From Haliea sp. (GTDB lineage Bacteria > Pseudomonadota > Gammaproteobacteria > Pseudomonadales > Halieaceae): a stretch of 64,000 bases of DNA. Position numbers and translations under genes: made by a program. This document shows positions 18,402-27,490 of the stretch, piece by piece. The stretch covers positions 266,465 through 330,464 of the forward strand of contig JADJAL010000002.1 in assembly GCA_016704305.1 (NCBI GenBank), read 5' to 3'. The notes below the pieces were generated by a model, which worked only from the letters and a program-made list of their open reading frames with translations, did no database searches and was not told the origin of the DNA. Numbering within the stretch: position 1 is the first letter of the stretch; each line of letters starts with the position of its first letter.

Positions 18402-19622
18402 ATGAGCGAAAAATTTCCGTTTCTATCCGCTGACTACGCGACTACTCCGCAACCTTTTTGGACTCATCTTCGGGAAACTGACCCTGTCTATTATTCCGAA
18501 ACGTATGGATTCTGGGTGATTTCCAAACATGCCGATATTTTAGCAATCGCTAAGGACCCGATCACGTTTTCCTCCAGCGCTGGTCCGGGAGGTGGTTTGA
18601 CAGCCGAATTGTCATCTGAAGAAAATGCCGGTATCGGCTTTTTGCCCATGATACAAAAATGATCCTCCGGAGCATACACGAATACGCTTACTGTTCACCA
18701 AGGCATTCACGCCGAAACGAGTTTCCTTAATGGAGCCGCAGATTAATGAGATCGCTGAGTCATTGATGGATGAAATCAAGCAAAAAGTGTCCAGCGGTGC
18801 TGAGTTGGATCTCGTTGACGATTTTGCAAGTCCCCTCCCAGTTATCGTTATTGCCAAGATGATGGGAATTCCAATTGAAGAACGTCATCGACTAAAAATG
18901 TGGTCAGATTCCATGGCGATTGGCCTTGGTGAGGGCTACTCTTTAAGCAACAAGCAAGTTCGATGTCCGAAATGTCAAAAAGCATGCAAGAAATTGTTAA
19001 ACAAGCCCGTTTAGACCCGCAGAACGACACACTTATAGGAGCGATGGTACACGCAACCGAAGATGGGGAAAGCCTTCGTGATGATGAACTCTTGGGTCTC
19101 TGCAAGTTGCTCTGGTTGGCTGGCAATGAGACTACAACTAATTTGATCAGTAATGGCGCAGTATTTTTATTGGATAACACTCATATTCTTGAACAGTTGC
19201 GGTCCGACAAATCTTTAATCCCTGATTTTGTAGAGGAGATGTTGCGTTATAACGGTCCGGTCATGGGGCTATTTCGCACTGCAACTGTAGATGTTGAAAT
19301 TCAGGGTAAGCAAATTAGGGCGGGTGACGCAGTCTGGTTGCTATTTTCATCTGGTAACCTGGACAGTGACGTTTATGATGAAGCTGATAAGTTCGATTTG
19401 CACCGGAGAAACAAGGATCATCTGGCCATGGGCAAAGGAATACATTTTTGCATAGGCTCTTCATTAGCAAAACTCGAGGCAAAAGTGGCTTTTGAGTGGC
19501 TCGTGGACGTATTGCCACATATCGAACTAAAGTTTGAGCGGGGAAAACGTATACCCGTGCCCGTGCTTAGTGGATGGGTTAAACTGCCCATGACAATAGA
19601 CGGCAAGGGATTCGTGGCATAG
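18402..19622 (+). CDS. Cytochrome P450 (two frameshifts)
   Basis: ATG at 18402, with GAGG eight bases upstream. Three frames form one bacterial P450 of about 406 residues: MSEKFPFLSADYATTPQPFW... to 18660; DPPEHTRIRLLFTKAFTPKR (C-helix heme-propionate region) to about 18955; then SMQEIVKQARLDPQND... to 19622. The I-helix LLWLAGNETTTN, the K-helix EEMLRYNGP and the cysteine loop AMGKGIHFCIGSSLAKLEA are all present. Removing one A from the run 18655-18659 and adding one T near 18956 restores the frame. The loop has Met where the usual FGxGxHxCxG has Phe. The substrate is likely a lipid, terpenoid or steroid; no redox partner is adjacent. Confidence 0.9.
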
Positions 19623-19911
19623 ACCTCTCATACACCCGGCATCATATTTCTGGCAATAGCGTCCTGCTCTTCAATGGAGGTAATGTCCCTTGCAGCCCAA
19701 AAGCAGCGTCCACAGGATTCTAGGGAACCGCTGATTTACCGACAGATTCTGGTTGAGCTGAGATTGCCCCTACTGCATCCAAGTTTCGTTGAGAAATCTC
19801 TCTGTGCGCGCAGGGAAAGGGGAAACTGATGACCCACTGATACGCCCCGGCTGGGTGGGTGCGGATTATCTCATCGCATAGGGTCGCCATCGACAATGCC
19901 GCAGCCTCTCA
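19623..19911. other. Gap with a possible minus-strand gene end
   Basis: On the minus strand a frame ending at about 19630 reads ARDITSIEEQDAIARNMMPGV and stop. It has coding-like composition, but only some 30 residues are clean before stops, so it may be another gene tail. I do not recognise it. An AGGGAACCGCTGATTTACCG stretch near 19724 recalls the ends of some IS5-type elements, but I could not find a partner end. Confidence 0.3.
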
Positions 19912-20112
19912 CGAGCGGATGCCGCACTAGGGACCGAGGCAGGTGCGGGAGTCAGGCGTGGCGCGCGATCTTTCAGGCATGTACCAGATCGACTAGGTCC
20001 ACGCGCGCTCATGGTGTGTCATCGGCACTTCCAGCGCCATCACGATGGCGAACCGCAGCGCGTCGTAGGCCGACCAGCGCGGCGTGGGGACTTTGATGGA
20101 ACGGGCGTAGTT
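19912..20112 (-). pseudogene. Second copy of the 3' end of the DUF3604 gene with its flank
   Basis: On the minus strand, ARSIKVPTPRWSAYDALRFA and VMALEVPMTHHERAWT match the end of the intact DUF3604 protein (ARAIEIPTPRWTAYDALRFA, PPEVPMTHQERAWT). The DNA similarity continues past the coding end into the flank (a shared GCGGGAGTCAGGCGTGGCGC). The copy has an in-frame TAG and has lost the stop codon. It is in the same orientation as the intact gene, so the two form a diverged direct repeat about 12.5 kb apart. Confidence 0.85.
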
Positions 20113-20526
20113 GCACCCCCTGTACCCAATCACCTTCGAACCCTTCAGACCGTAGAATGCGATATACAGGTAACAGAGCACAGGCAGGCAAATGGCCAGC
20201 TGAATGCCGACAGCATCCGCCGCGACTCTCTACATCACAGGGACTATCGCACCCCCGACAATCGCAACGCACAGCAAACCCGCTCCGCGACTGGTGTGTG
20301 AACCCAAGTGAATTACGCCCAGGCTGAAAATTGTCGGGAACATGATCGAATTGCACAGGCCAACTGCCAACACCGCCCACGTCGCCAGATGACCGTGCGT
20401 GACCATAGCAGTCGCGAGCAGCGCACAGGCGGCGAATGCGTTAAACGCCAGCACACTGCCAGGATTAAGCCTGCGAATAACTGCCGCACCGATGAAACGC
20501 CCTACCATGGCACCGCCTTGTGCGGT
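20113..20526 (-). pseudogene. FucP-like sugar MFS permease, C-terminal remnant
   Basis: Three frames give pieces of the FHS (L-fucose permease) family: GGAMVGRFIGAAVIRRLNPG, LCNSIMFPTIFSLGVIHLGS, GAGLLCVAIVGGAIVPVM, and near the end LCYLYIAFYGLKGSK, directly abutting the DUF3604 fragment. The N-terminal half is absent and at least two shifts and a deletion interrupt the rest. It is a genuine remnant because the gene is truncated at both ends. Confidence 0.8.
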
Positions 20527-20584
20527 TTAGCCGGGAATCCCGGGCAACTTCAACCGCCCGGAGACGGGTAGGTTTTGTGAGATG

Positions 20585-20660
20585 TGGAGCCGCTTCCCAG
20601 ACTCGAACTAGGGACCTTCACCTTACAGTGGTGTTGCTCTACCAACTGAGCTAAAGCGGC
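20585..20660 (-). tRNA. tRNA-Thr (anticodon TGT)
   Basis: The 76-base minus-strand gene folds fully: acceptor GCCGCTT/AAGCGGC, D-arm GCTC...GAGC, T-arm CCTAG/CTGGG with TTCGAGT loop, and encoded CCA. The anticodon loop ACTGTAA gives TGT, so threonine. Two oddities: position 33 is C instead of the near-universal T, and the first anticodon-stem pair is A-A. The discriminator base is T. The gene lies at the right end of the accessory zone, with its 3' end facing it. Confidence 0.88.
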
Positions 20661-20858
20661 GCATCGCGAGAGGTTGTTACCGTTTTCGATATGACTATCG
20701 ACGCGCCCAACATACCGACAACTTTATAGCCTGTAAAGCTGCACGCACCTGCAGTTGTGACCGAGTTCGAACATTGTGACTGTGTATTGACGGAGCGATA
20801 GAACAGTCACGTCGCCGAAACGGCTGGCGACTGAACGTCACCAGGTTGAGCATGCACC

Positions 20859-23005
20859 TTATTTGATGAACAGCATCTCCTTATACTTCGGCAACGGCCA
20901 CAGTTCATCCGCGACTTCCTTCTCCAGCGCATCCGCGTGCAGGCGCACCTCGACCATCAGCGCGCGCACCTCGCTGGCACAGAAGGTCATGTGCTCCTCT
21001 ATAGAGGCAAAGTCGTGCTTCGCCAGCGCCTCGGACAGTTTCGTCACGGCGAGCATCATCGCGTTGAGCTCGGCGGCCACTGTCGCCGCCGTGGAATTAT
21101 CCAGTTCCAGGCCGAGCGCCGCCATGCCTGAGCCTGCTGCAGAAAGCAGCTTGAGGTAGTTGATGGCCGCCGGGTAAATCAGCGTCTTGGCCATGTCGAT
21201 CACCAGCTTGGCCTCTACCTCGATCGACAGCAGGTACTGCTCGGCATACACATTGAAGCGGCTCTCCAGCTCGACCGGCGTAAGCACGCCGGTCTTCTGA
21301 ACAGTTCGCGCACAAACTCCTCCTGCAATACTGGAAGCGCTTCGGCTGAAGTCGGGAGATTGCGCAGGCCGCGCTCCTCGACCGCCATGCGGTGCCACTC
21401 CGGCGAGTACCCGTTGCCGCCGAATACGACGTTGCCATGTTCATTCATCAACTTCTGCAGGACGGTGATCACCGCTTCGGTCTTGCTGCTACCCGTGGCA
21501 AATGCCGCCGTCAGTTGCTCCGCCATCCAATCGAGCGAGTCCGCCAGCATCGTGTTCATCGCCACCAGCGGACCGGACACCGACTGTGATGCACCCACCG
21601 CGCGGAACTCAAAGCGGTTGCCGGTAAACGCAAACGGCGAGGTGCGGTTGCGGTCGCCGGGATCGCGTTCGAACTTCAGAATCTGTGACAGTCCCAGGTC
21701 CATGTCCCCGCCTTTTGCCGCCTCCGTCAGTTTACCCTCCTTGATGTCCATGAAGACTTTTTCCAACTGATCGCCCAGATACACCGAGAGGATCGCAGGC
21801 GGCGCTTCATTCGCACCGAGGCGATGATCGTTGGACGCGGATGCGATCACCGCGCGCAACAGCGGGCCATAAATATGCACGCCGCGAATCACGGCGCCGC
21901 AGAACAGCAGGAATAGCAGGTTTTCATGCGGCGTTTTGCCGGGGTCGAGCAGGTTGCCCTGCGTGGCGTTGCCGACAGACCAGTTCACATGCTTGCCGGA
22001 GCCGTTGATGCCGGCAAAAGGCTTTTCATGCAGCAGGCAGACGAAGCCGTGCTTCTTCGCGGTGCCTTCATCAGCGTCATCATCAACTGCTGGTGGTCGG
22101 CGGCGACATTCGCGCTCTCGAAATACGGGGCGATTTCAAACTGCGCTGGCGCCACCTCGTTGTGGTGTGTTTTGGCGGGAATGCCCAGCTTGTAGAGCTG
22201 GTCCTCGAAATCCTGCATGAATACCTGCACGCGCGCGGGAATCGCACCGAAGTAATGGTCGTCAAACTGTTGTCCCTTCGCCGGCGGCGCGCCGAATGGG
22301 GCGCATATTGGCGAACATGGAGTCGACAAGGAAGTATTCCTGCTCAGCGCCGCAACTTGAATTGAGCGTGGCAATCTCGGTTTCGCCCATCAGCGCGATG
22401 ACTTTCTTCGCGGCCTCGTTCATCGCCGCATTGGAGCGCAGCAGCGGGATTTTCTTGTCCAGCGCCTCGCCGGTCCAGGACATGAACACGCTCGGTATCA
22501 TCAGCGTCGCGCCGTTGTCCGTCTGCATGATGAAGGCCGGGCTGGTGGGGTCCCAGGCGGTATAACCGCGCGCCGCACTGGTCATCCGCAAGCTGCCATT
22601 GGGGAACGAAGAACCGTCCGGCTCACCCTTCTTCAACAGGCTGCCAGTGAACTCCGTGATCGCGCCGCCTTCGGGATTGGTGATGATGAAGCCATCGTGC
22701 TTTTCGGCGGTGATATTGGTCATCGGATAAAAAATGTGCGAGAAGAACTTCACGCCCTTGCTGAGCGCCCATTCCTTCATCGCCGCCGCCACCACATCCG
22801 CGGTGGCCGGATCCAGCGGAGCGCCTGTCTGCACCGTGTTCTTCAGCGCCTTGAACGCGGACTTCGACAGCGCCCACTCCATGGTGGCGAGATTGAACAC
22901 ATCCTGCGCCCAGATTTTGCCCAGTGGTTCCGGCGTATCCACCGCGATGGGTGTACGGTTGCTGATCATTTGAATCGCCTGCAGGCGTGAAGCATTTGCA
23001 CTCAT
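20859..23005 (-). CDS. glnN: Type III glutamine synthetase (three frameshifts)
   Basis: Four minus-strand pieces make one protein of about 715 residues, the GSIII length (GSI is about 470): 23005 to 22298, 22300 to 22065, 22066 to 21300, and 21300 to 20859. Visible parts are FFSHIFYPMTNITAEKHDGF, SCGAEQEYFLVD (glutamate/metal site), AKTHHNEVAPAQFEIAPYFE, NWSVGNATQGNLLDPG and VVFGGNGYSPEWH. Each break is repaired by one base in a homopolymer (GGGG at 22298-22301, CC at 22065-22066, AA near 21300), so I expect the gene to be intact. It makes glutamine from glutamate, ammonia and ATP. It starts 81 bases after urtE in the same direction and would capture the ammonia released by urease. Confidence 0.9.
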
Positions 23006-23086
23006 AACATGTTCCTTTTCGCGAGGGGTTTGATGTGTGTTACCGGTTGTTTAAATCATTCGCTCTATACCTGGGCCCGCCAGCGC

Positions 23087-23782
23087 TTACACCGACAGGT
23101 GGCGACTGACCAGATGGTCGTCCAATGCGTCGATGCCACCTGCCGCGACCACCCTGCCCTTCTCCATCAGGTGAAAGTACTGGCCCACGCGGCGGGCGAA
23201 GCCCAGCTTCTGTTCGACAATGACCACGGTCAGCTTCTTGTCCTCCACCAGATGCAGGATGACATCGCCGATCTGGCGCACGATGTTGGGCTGGATACCT
23301 TCATTCGGTTCATCCAGGATCAATATCTTGGGATCAATCGCCAGCGCCCTGCCGATCGCGAGTTGCTGCTGTTGGCCACCGGAAAGATCGCCGCCCCGGC
23401 GCTGCAGCATTTCCTTCAGCACCGGGAACAATTCGAAAATCTCGTCTGGCACCGTCTTGCGCTTGTCACTCCTGGCTCCGAGGCCGATACGCAAATTTTC
23501 CGCGACCGTGAGCTGGGGAAATATCTCGCGGCCCTGGGGCACATAGCCGATGCCAATCCTGGCGCGGCGTTCGGCGGAAATACCCGCAAGCTCTACCCCA
23601 TCGAAGGTGATGCTGCCCGACTGCACCGGAAGCAAACCCATGATGCACTTCAGCAGTGTCGTTTTGCCGACCCCGTTGCGACCCATGACGCAGGTGCAGC
23701 TGGCGGGTTCAAACGCCAGCTGCAAATCCCACAGGATGTGCGATTGGCCGTAGAACTGGTTGACGCCGGAAATGTCTAGCAC
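23087..23782 (-). CDS. urtE: Urea ABC transporter ATP-binding protein UrtE
   Basis: 231 residues. Walker A GRNGVGKTTLL (about residue 35), signature LSGGQQQQLAIGRALA, Walker B ILILDEPNEGIQPNIV, and H-loop-like VIVEQKLGFA. The LivF-like size and the place after urtD fix it as UrtE. It hydrolyses ATP on the cytoplasmic side of the urea permease. The start overlaps the urtD stop by one base, so it is translationally coupled. Confidence 0.95.
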   Translation of the reverse strand: MLDISGVNQFYGQSHILWDLQLAFEPASCTCVMGRNGVGKTTLLKCIMGLLPVQSGSITFDGVELAGISAERRARIGIGYVPQGREIFPQLTVAENLRIGLGARSDKRKTVPDEIFELFPVLKEMLQRRGGDLSGGQQQQLAIGRALAIDPKILILDEPNEGIQPNIVRQIGDVILHLVEDKKLTVVIVEQKLGFARRVGQYFHLMEKGRVVAAGGIDALDDHLVSRHLSV

Positions 23783-24615
23783 TAATCCCCTCCCAGATAC
23801 ACTTCGCGGACCTGCGCGTTGTCCTGAATCTGCTGCATGCTGCCTTCGGCCAGCACGCTGCCCTGGTGCAATACCGTCACCGTCTTGGCAATCGAGCGAA
23901 TAAACTCCATGTCGTGCTCAACCACCACGACAGAGCGCTCGCCCGCCAGCGAGGTCAGCAGTTCCGCGGTGCGCTCCGTCTCCTGCGGCGTCATGCCCGC
24001 CACCGGCTCATCCACCAGCAGCAGTTGCGGGTCCTGGATCAGCAGCACGCCGATTTCCAGCCACTGTTTTTGCCCGTGCGACAGCGCGCCCGCCATTGTC
24101 TCTTGCAGGTCGAGGAGCCCGATGATGGCCAGCACTTCCTGTATGCGGTCCTGCTGCTCGCCACTGAGCGATGCGAACAGCGTCGGCAGCACGCGTTTGT
24201 TGGCGCGCATCGCCAGTTCCAGGTTGTGGAACACGGTGTGGAATTCAAACACGGTCGGCTTCTGGAACTTGCGCCCGACGCCCGCGCTCGCAATTTCCGG
24301 TTCACTCAGTTTCAGCAGGTTGATGTTCTCGCCAAAATAGACGATGCCCTCGTCCGGCCTCAATTTCCCGGTAATGACATCCATCATCGTGGACTTACCC
24401 GCGCCATTGGCCCCGATGATGCAGCGCAGTTCGCCGCGATTGATGTAGAGATTCAACGCGTTCAACGCCTTGAAGCCGTCGAAACTGACCGTCACATCCT
24501 CTACGTAGAGGATCAGGTTGTTGCGCTCCTCCACCAGTATCTGGCGCTCTGGCGCGAGGAACTCCCAGACGCGATCGGGTCGAAATGCATTTTTCAATGT
24601 GTCCAGCGCGGCCAT
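23782..24615 (-). CDS. urtD: Urea ABC transporter ATP-binding protein UrtD
   Basis: 277 residues. Walker A IIGANGAGKSTMMDVI near residue 70, a modified signature ALSHGQKQWLEIG typical of UrtD/LivG, Walker B LLLVDEPVAGMTPQET and switch VVVEHDMEFIRSIA. The N-terminal extension of about 40 residues before the first strand is usual in proteobacterial UrtD. It pairs with UrtE as the second ATPase. Six bases separate it from urtC. Confidence 0.95.
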   Translation of the reverse strand: MAALDTLKNAFRPDRVWEFLAPERQILVEERNNLILYVEDVTVSFDGFKALNALNLYINRGELRCIIGANGAGKSTMMDVITGKLRPDEGIVYFGENINLLKLSEPEIASAGVGRKFQKPTVFEFHTVFHNLELAMRANKRVLPTLFASLSGEQQDRIQEVLAIIGLLDLQETMAGALSHGQKQWLEIGVLLIQDPQLLLVDEPVAGMTPQETERTAELLTSLAGERSVVVVEHDMEFIRSIAKTVTVLHQGSVLAEGSMQQIQDNAQVREVYLGGD

Positions 24616-24621
24616 CAGGCG

Positions 24622-25761
24622 TTACCCCGCTTGCGCTGCAGTATTCCCACGATGCCCGGGCAGGAACATCGTGGCGAGCACAAACAAAGCGCCGAGGAAG
24701 AACAGCCACACTTCAGGCAACACGCCGGTAAAGTAGGTTTTCAGGTAGTTGACGAGGAGCGCTCCGACCACCGCGCCATACAGCGTGCCGCGACCACCCA
24801 CCGCCACCCAGATCACCAGTTCGATGGAGTTGAGCGGTGAAAATTCTCCGGGGTTGATGATGCCCACCTGCGGCACGTAAAGCGCGCCGGCAATCCCGGC
24901 GATGCAGGCGGACAGCACGAACACCGCCAGCTTGTAGGATTCCACCTTGTAGCCGACGAAGCGGGTGCGGTTTTCCGCATCGCGCACGGCGACCAGTACG
25001 CGGCCAAACTTCGAGCGCGTCACCCAGCGACACAGGATATAGCCGAGCGCCAGTGCCATGGCTGAGCTGACGAACAGTGCGACCCGGGTGCTGTCTGCTT
25101 TCAGGCTGAAGCCCAGGATATCCTTGAAGTCCGTCAAGCCGTTGTTGCCGCCAAAACCCATTTCATTGCGAAAGAACGCCAGCAGCAACGCGTAGGTAAG
25201 CGCCTGCGTGATAATCGACAGATACACGCCGGTTACCCGTGAGCGGAACGCCAGCCAGCCAAAGACGTACGCGAGGAGTCCCGGCGCCAGTAGCACCATC
25301 ACCAGCGCAAACCAGAACTGGTCGAAGCCGTGCCAGTACCACGGCAGTTCCTGCCAGTTCAGAAACACCATGAAATCGGGCAGTTCCGGATTGCCGTAAA
25401 CGCCGCGGTCGCCAATCTGCCGCATCAGGTACATGCCCATCGCGTAGCCACCCAGCGCAAAGAATGCGCCGTGACCCAGGCTCAGTATCCCCGCATAACC
25501 CCAGATCAGGTCCACCGATAGCGCCAACAGCGCAAGGGCGAGGTACTTCCCTACCAGCGTGACGACCCAGGTCGGCACGTGCAGCGCCGAGCCTTCGGGT
25601 ACCACGAGGTTGCCAACGATAACCAGCACGCACACCACCACCAGCACGAACAACAGGCTGTTGCCCCAGCTGTCCTGCGCAAACGGCAGCAACAGCGGAT
25701 TTTTGTGTGCTCTCGTATCCATGCTCATAGTGCTCGTAGCAGCGCTCATACTGATAGTCAT
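24622..25761 (-). CDS. urtC: Urea ABC transporter permease UrtC
   Basis: 379 residues with about ten hydrophobic helices, LivM-like. YLALALLALSVDLIWGYAGILSLGHGAFFALGGYAMGMYLM is the classic start of the transporter core, followed by a UrtC-specific insertion (GDRGVYGNPELPDFMVFLNWQELPWYW) and an EAA-like SRFGRVLVAVRDAENRTRFVGY loop that would touch the ATPases. It is adjacent to urtB with no gap. Forms the inner membrane channel with UrtB. Confidence 0.95.
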   Translation of the reverse strand: MTISMSAATSTMSMDTRAHKNPLLLPFAQDSWGNSLLFVLVVVCVLVIVGNLVVPEGSALHVPTWVVTLVGKYLALALLALSVDLIWGYAGILSLGHGAFFALGGYAMGMYLMRQIGDRGVYGNPELPDFMVFLNWQELPWYWHGFDQFWFALVMVLLAPGLLAYVFGWLAFRSRVTGVYLSIITQALTYALLLAFFRNEMGFGGNNGLTDFKDILGFSLKADSTRVALFVSSAMALALGYILCRWVTRSKFGRVLVAVRDAENRTRFVGYKVESYKLAVFVLSACIAGIAGALYVPQVGIINPGEFSPLNSIELVIWVAVGGRGTLYGAVVGALLVNYLKTYFTGVLPEVWLFFLGALFVLATMFLPGHRGNTAAQAG

Positions 25762-27393
25762 CTAATCCACCGACCTCCCTTGCTGCGGGAACAGGCCACG
25801 CGGATAACGCTGTATAAACAGGATAATGAATATGAGCACGAGGATTTTCGCGAGCACCGCGCCGGCCACCGGTTCGATGAATTTGTTGGCCATCCCGAGG
25901 CTGAACGCGCTGACAAGCGTGCCCCACAAGTTGCCGACGCCACCGAACACGACCACCATGAAGGAATCGATAATGTAGGCCTGCCCGAGGTTGGGGCCGA
26001 CATTGGTCAACTGGCTCAGTGCCACGCCGGCAATGCCGGCAATCCCTGAACCCAGTCCAAAGGTCATCGCATCGACCCAGGCACTGCGGATTCCCATCGC
26101 GCGTGCCATCGCCCGATTTTGCGCGACGGCCCTGAACTGCAGGCCGAGCCGGGTCCTCTTCAGCAGCGCAAGCAGCAGGAAGAACACCACCAGCGAGAAC
26201 ACCAGTATGTAAAGGCGGTTGTAGGTCAGCGAGAACAAGGGATTGAGTTGCAGGGCCCCGCTCATCCATTCCGGATTCGCGACCGAACGATTGAGGGGGC
26301 TGAAAATACTGCGCACGGCCTGCTGCAGTATCAGGCTGATGCCGAACGTTGCCAGCAGCGTCTCCAGCGGCCTGCCGTAAAGGAAGCGAATCACGCCGCG
26401 CTCGATGCCAACGCCGACAAGGCCCGACACCACGAAGGCCAGCGGCACCGCCACCAGCAGCGAGTATTCCAGATGATTGGGCAGCACCAGCTGCACCACA
26501 TAAGTGGTGTAGGCGCCCAGCATGATCAATTCGCCGTGCGCCATATTGATCACACCCATCACGCCGAAGGTGATGGCCAGACCAATTGCGCTGAGCAGCA
26601 GCACCGATCCCAGGCTCAGCCCAAAAAAGATCGTCTCGGCGCTGGAGTAAAATTCGGCTTCCTGTTTGATACCGGCGATGGCCTTTAGCGCGCGCTTGTA
26701 CACCAGCGGGTCGCTTTCAAGCGGCGCGCCGCCCGCGTCCAACGCAGTCAGCGACTGCAGGGCGTTCAGCACTACGGGCTGCAGATTGCCCGTGAGTTGC
26801 TCCACGGCCTTCAGCCTTATCAGAGCATCGTCCTGCTGCAGTGCGGCGAGCGCCTGTGCATCGGCGACTACCGCGAGTACGCGCTCGCTTGATTCCGCTT
26901 GCGCGACCTGGTTGAGCAATGCGATCACCGGCGGACTGACATCCCCAAGCAATTCCTGCGCGGCATCAAAGCGTTGCTGCTCATCCTCGGACGCGAGGTT
27001 CAGCTGGGCGATGGCCAGTCGCAACTGCCCGCGCATGCGATTATTGACCGCGACGCGACTCAGGTCGCTGGCCGGGGCAACGGTGGTTTCGCTGCCCCCT
27101 AACGGGTTGGTGATGGCAAGGGATTTATCGTCACCTGGCACACCGATAAAAAGAAGATTGTCGCTTTTGCGACGATAGAGACGTCCGTCCAGCATCGCCT
27201 GCAGCACGGGGACGACGCGGCTGTCATTCAATGCGACAAGAACCTCGATCTGGGCCGGCATTTTCGTGAGTTTGGTCTGCGCCAGCACGCCCAACTGTAA
27301 GCTTAGCGGATCGTCGGCGAGAGGATCATCCGCAGCGTTGAGCCAGGGACAGGCAATACATCCCAATATCAGTGCAATGATCAGGCGATACAA
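25762..27393 (-). CDS. urtB: Urea ABC transporter permease UrtB
   Basis: 543 residues. An N-terminal signal-like segment (LIIALILGCIACPWLNA) is followed by about 200 residues of helical, probably periplasmic sequence without membrane spans, then a LivH-like permease core starting at IFFGLSLGSVLLLSAIGLAITFGVMGVINMAHGELIMLGAY. The long N-terminal extension is known for UrtB in many proteobacteria. The gene follows the terminator downstream of urtA, so it depends on readthrough or an internal promoter. Confidence 0.94.
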   Translation of the reverse strand: MYRLIIALILGCIACPWLNAADDPLADDPLSLQLGVLAQTKLTKMPAQIEVLVALNDSRVVPVLQAMLDGRLYRRKSDNLLFIGVPGDDKSLAITNPLGGSETTVAPASDLSRVAVNNRMRGQLRLAIAQLNLASEDEQQRFDAAQELLGDVSPPVIALLNQVAQAESSERVLAVVADAQALAALQQDDALIRLKAVEQLTGNLQPVVLNALQSLTALDAGGAPLESDPLVYKRALKAIAGIKQEAEFYSSAETIFFGLSLGSVLLLSAIGLAITFGVMGVINMAHGELIMLGAYTTYVVQLVLPNHLEYSLLVAVPLAFVVSGLVGVGIERGVIRFLYGRPLETLLATFGISLILQQAVRSIFSPLNRSVANPEWMSGALQLNPLFSLTYNRLYILVFSLVVFFLLLALLKRTRLGLQFRAVAQNRAMARAMGIRSAWVDAMTFGLGSGIAGIAGVALSQLTNVGPNLGQAYIIDSFMVVVFGGVGNLWGTLVSAFSLGMANKFIEPVAGAVLAKILVLIFIILFIQRYPRGLFPQQGRSVD

Positions 27394-27430
27394 AATGGAA
27401 CCCCTGTAGATTCAATCATGCGAAGAGGGC

Positions 27431-27461
27431 AAAAAAGACCCCCGACCTTACGGGCGGGGGT
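27431..27461 (-). terminator. Intrinsic terminator between urtA and urtB
   Basis: On the minus strand ACCCCCG, a 10-base loop, CGGGGGT and then CTTTTTTGC form a GC-rich hairpin with a T-run. It sits 30 bases after urtA. It would trim much of the transcript there and let the binding protein be made in excess over the membrane complex, a layout known for other ABC operons. Confidence 0.8.
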
Positions 27462-27490
27462 GAAAGTCGTGTTAACCCATGAGACCCGAC

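Noticed and set aside
25163..26269. 368-residue frame overlapping urtB and urtC
   Set aside because: Same strand but a shifted frame; low-complexity Arg/Gly/Ala text while urtB and urtC are intact with membrane helices in the correct frames.
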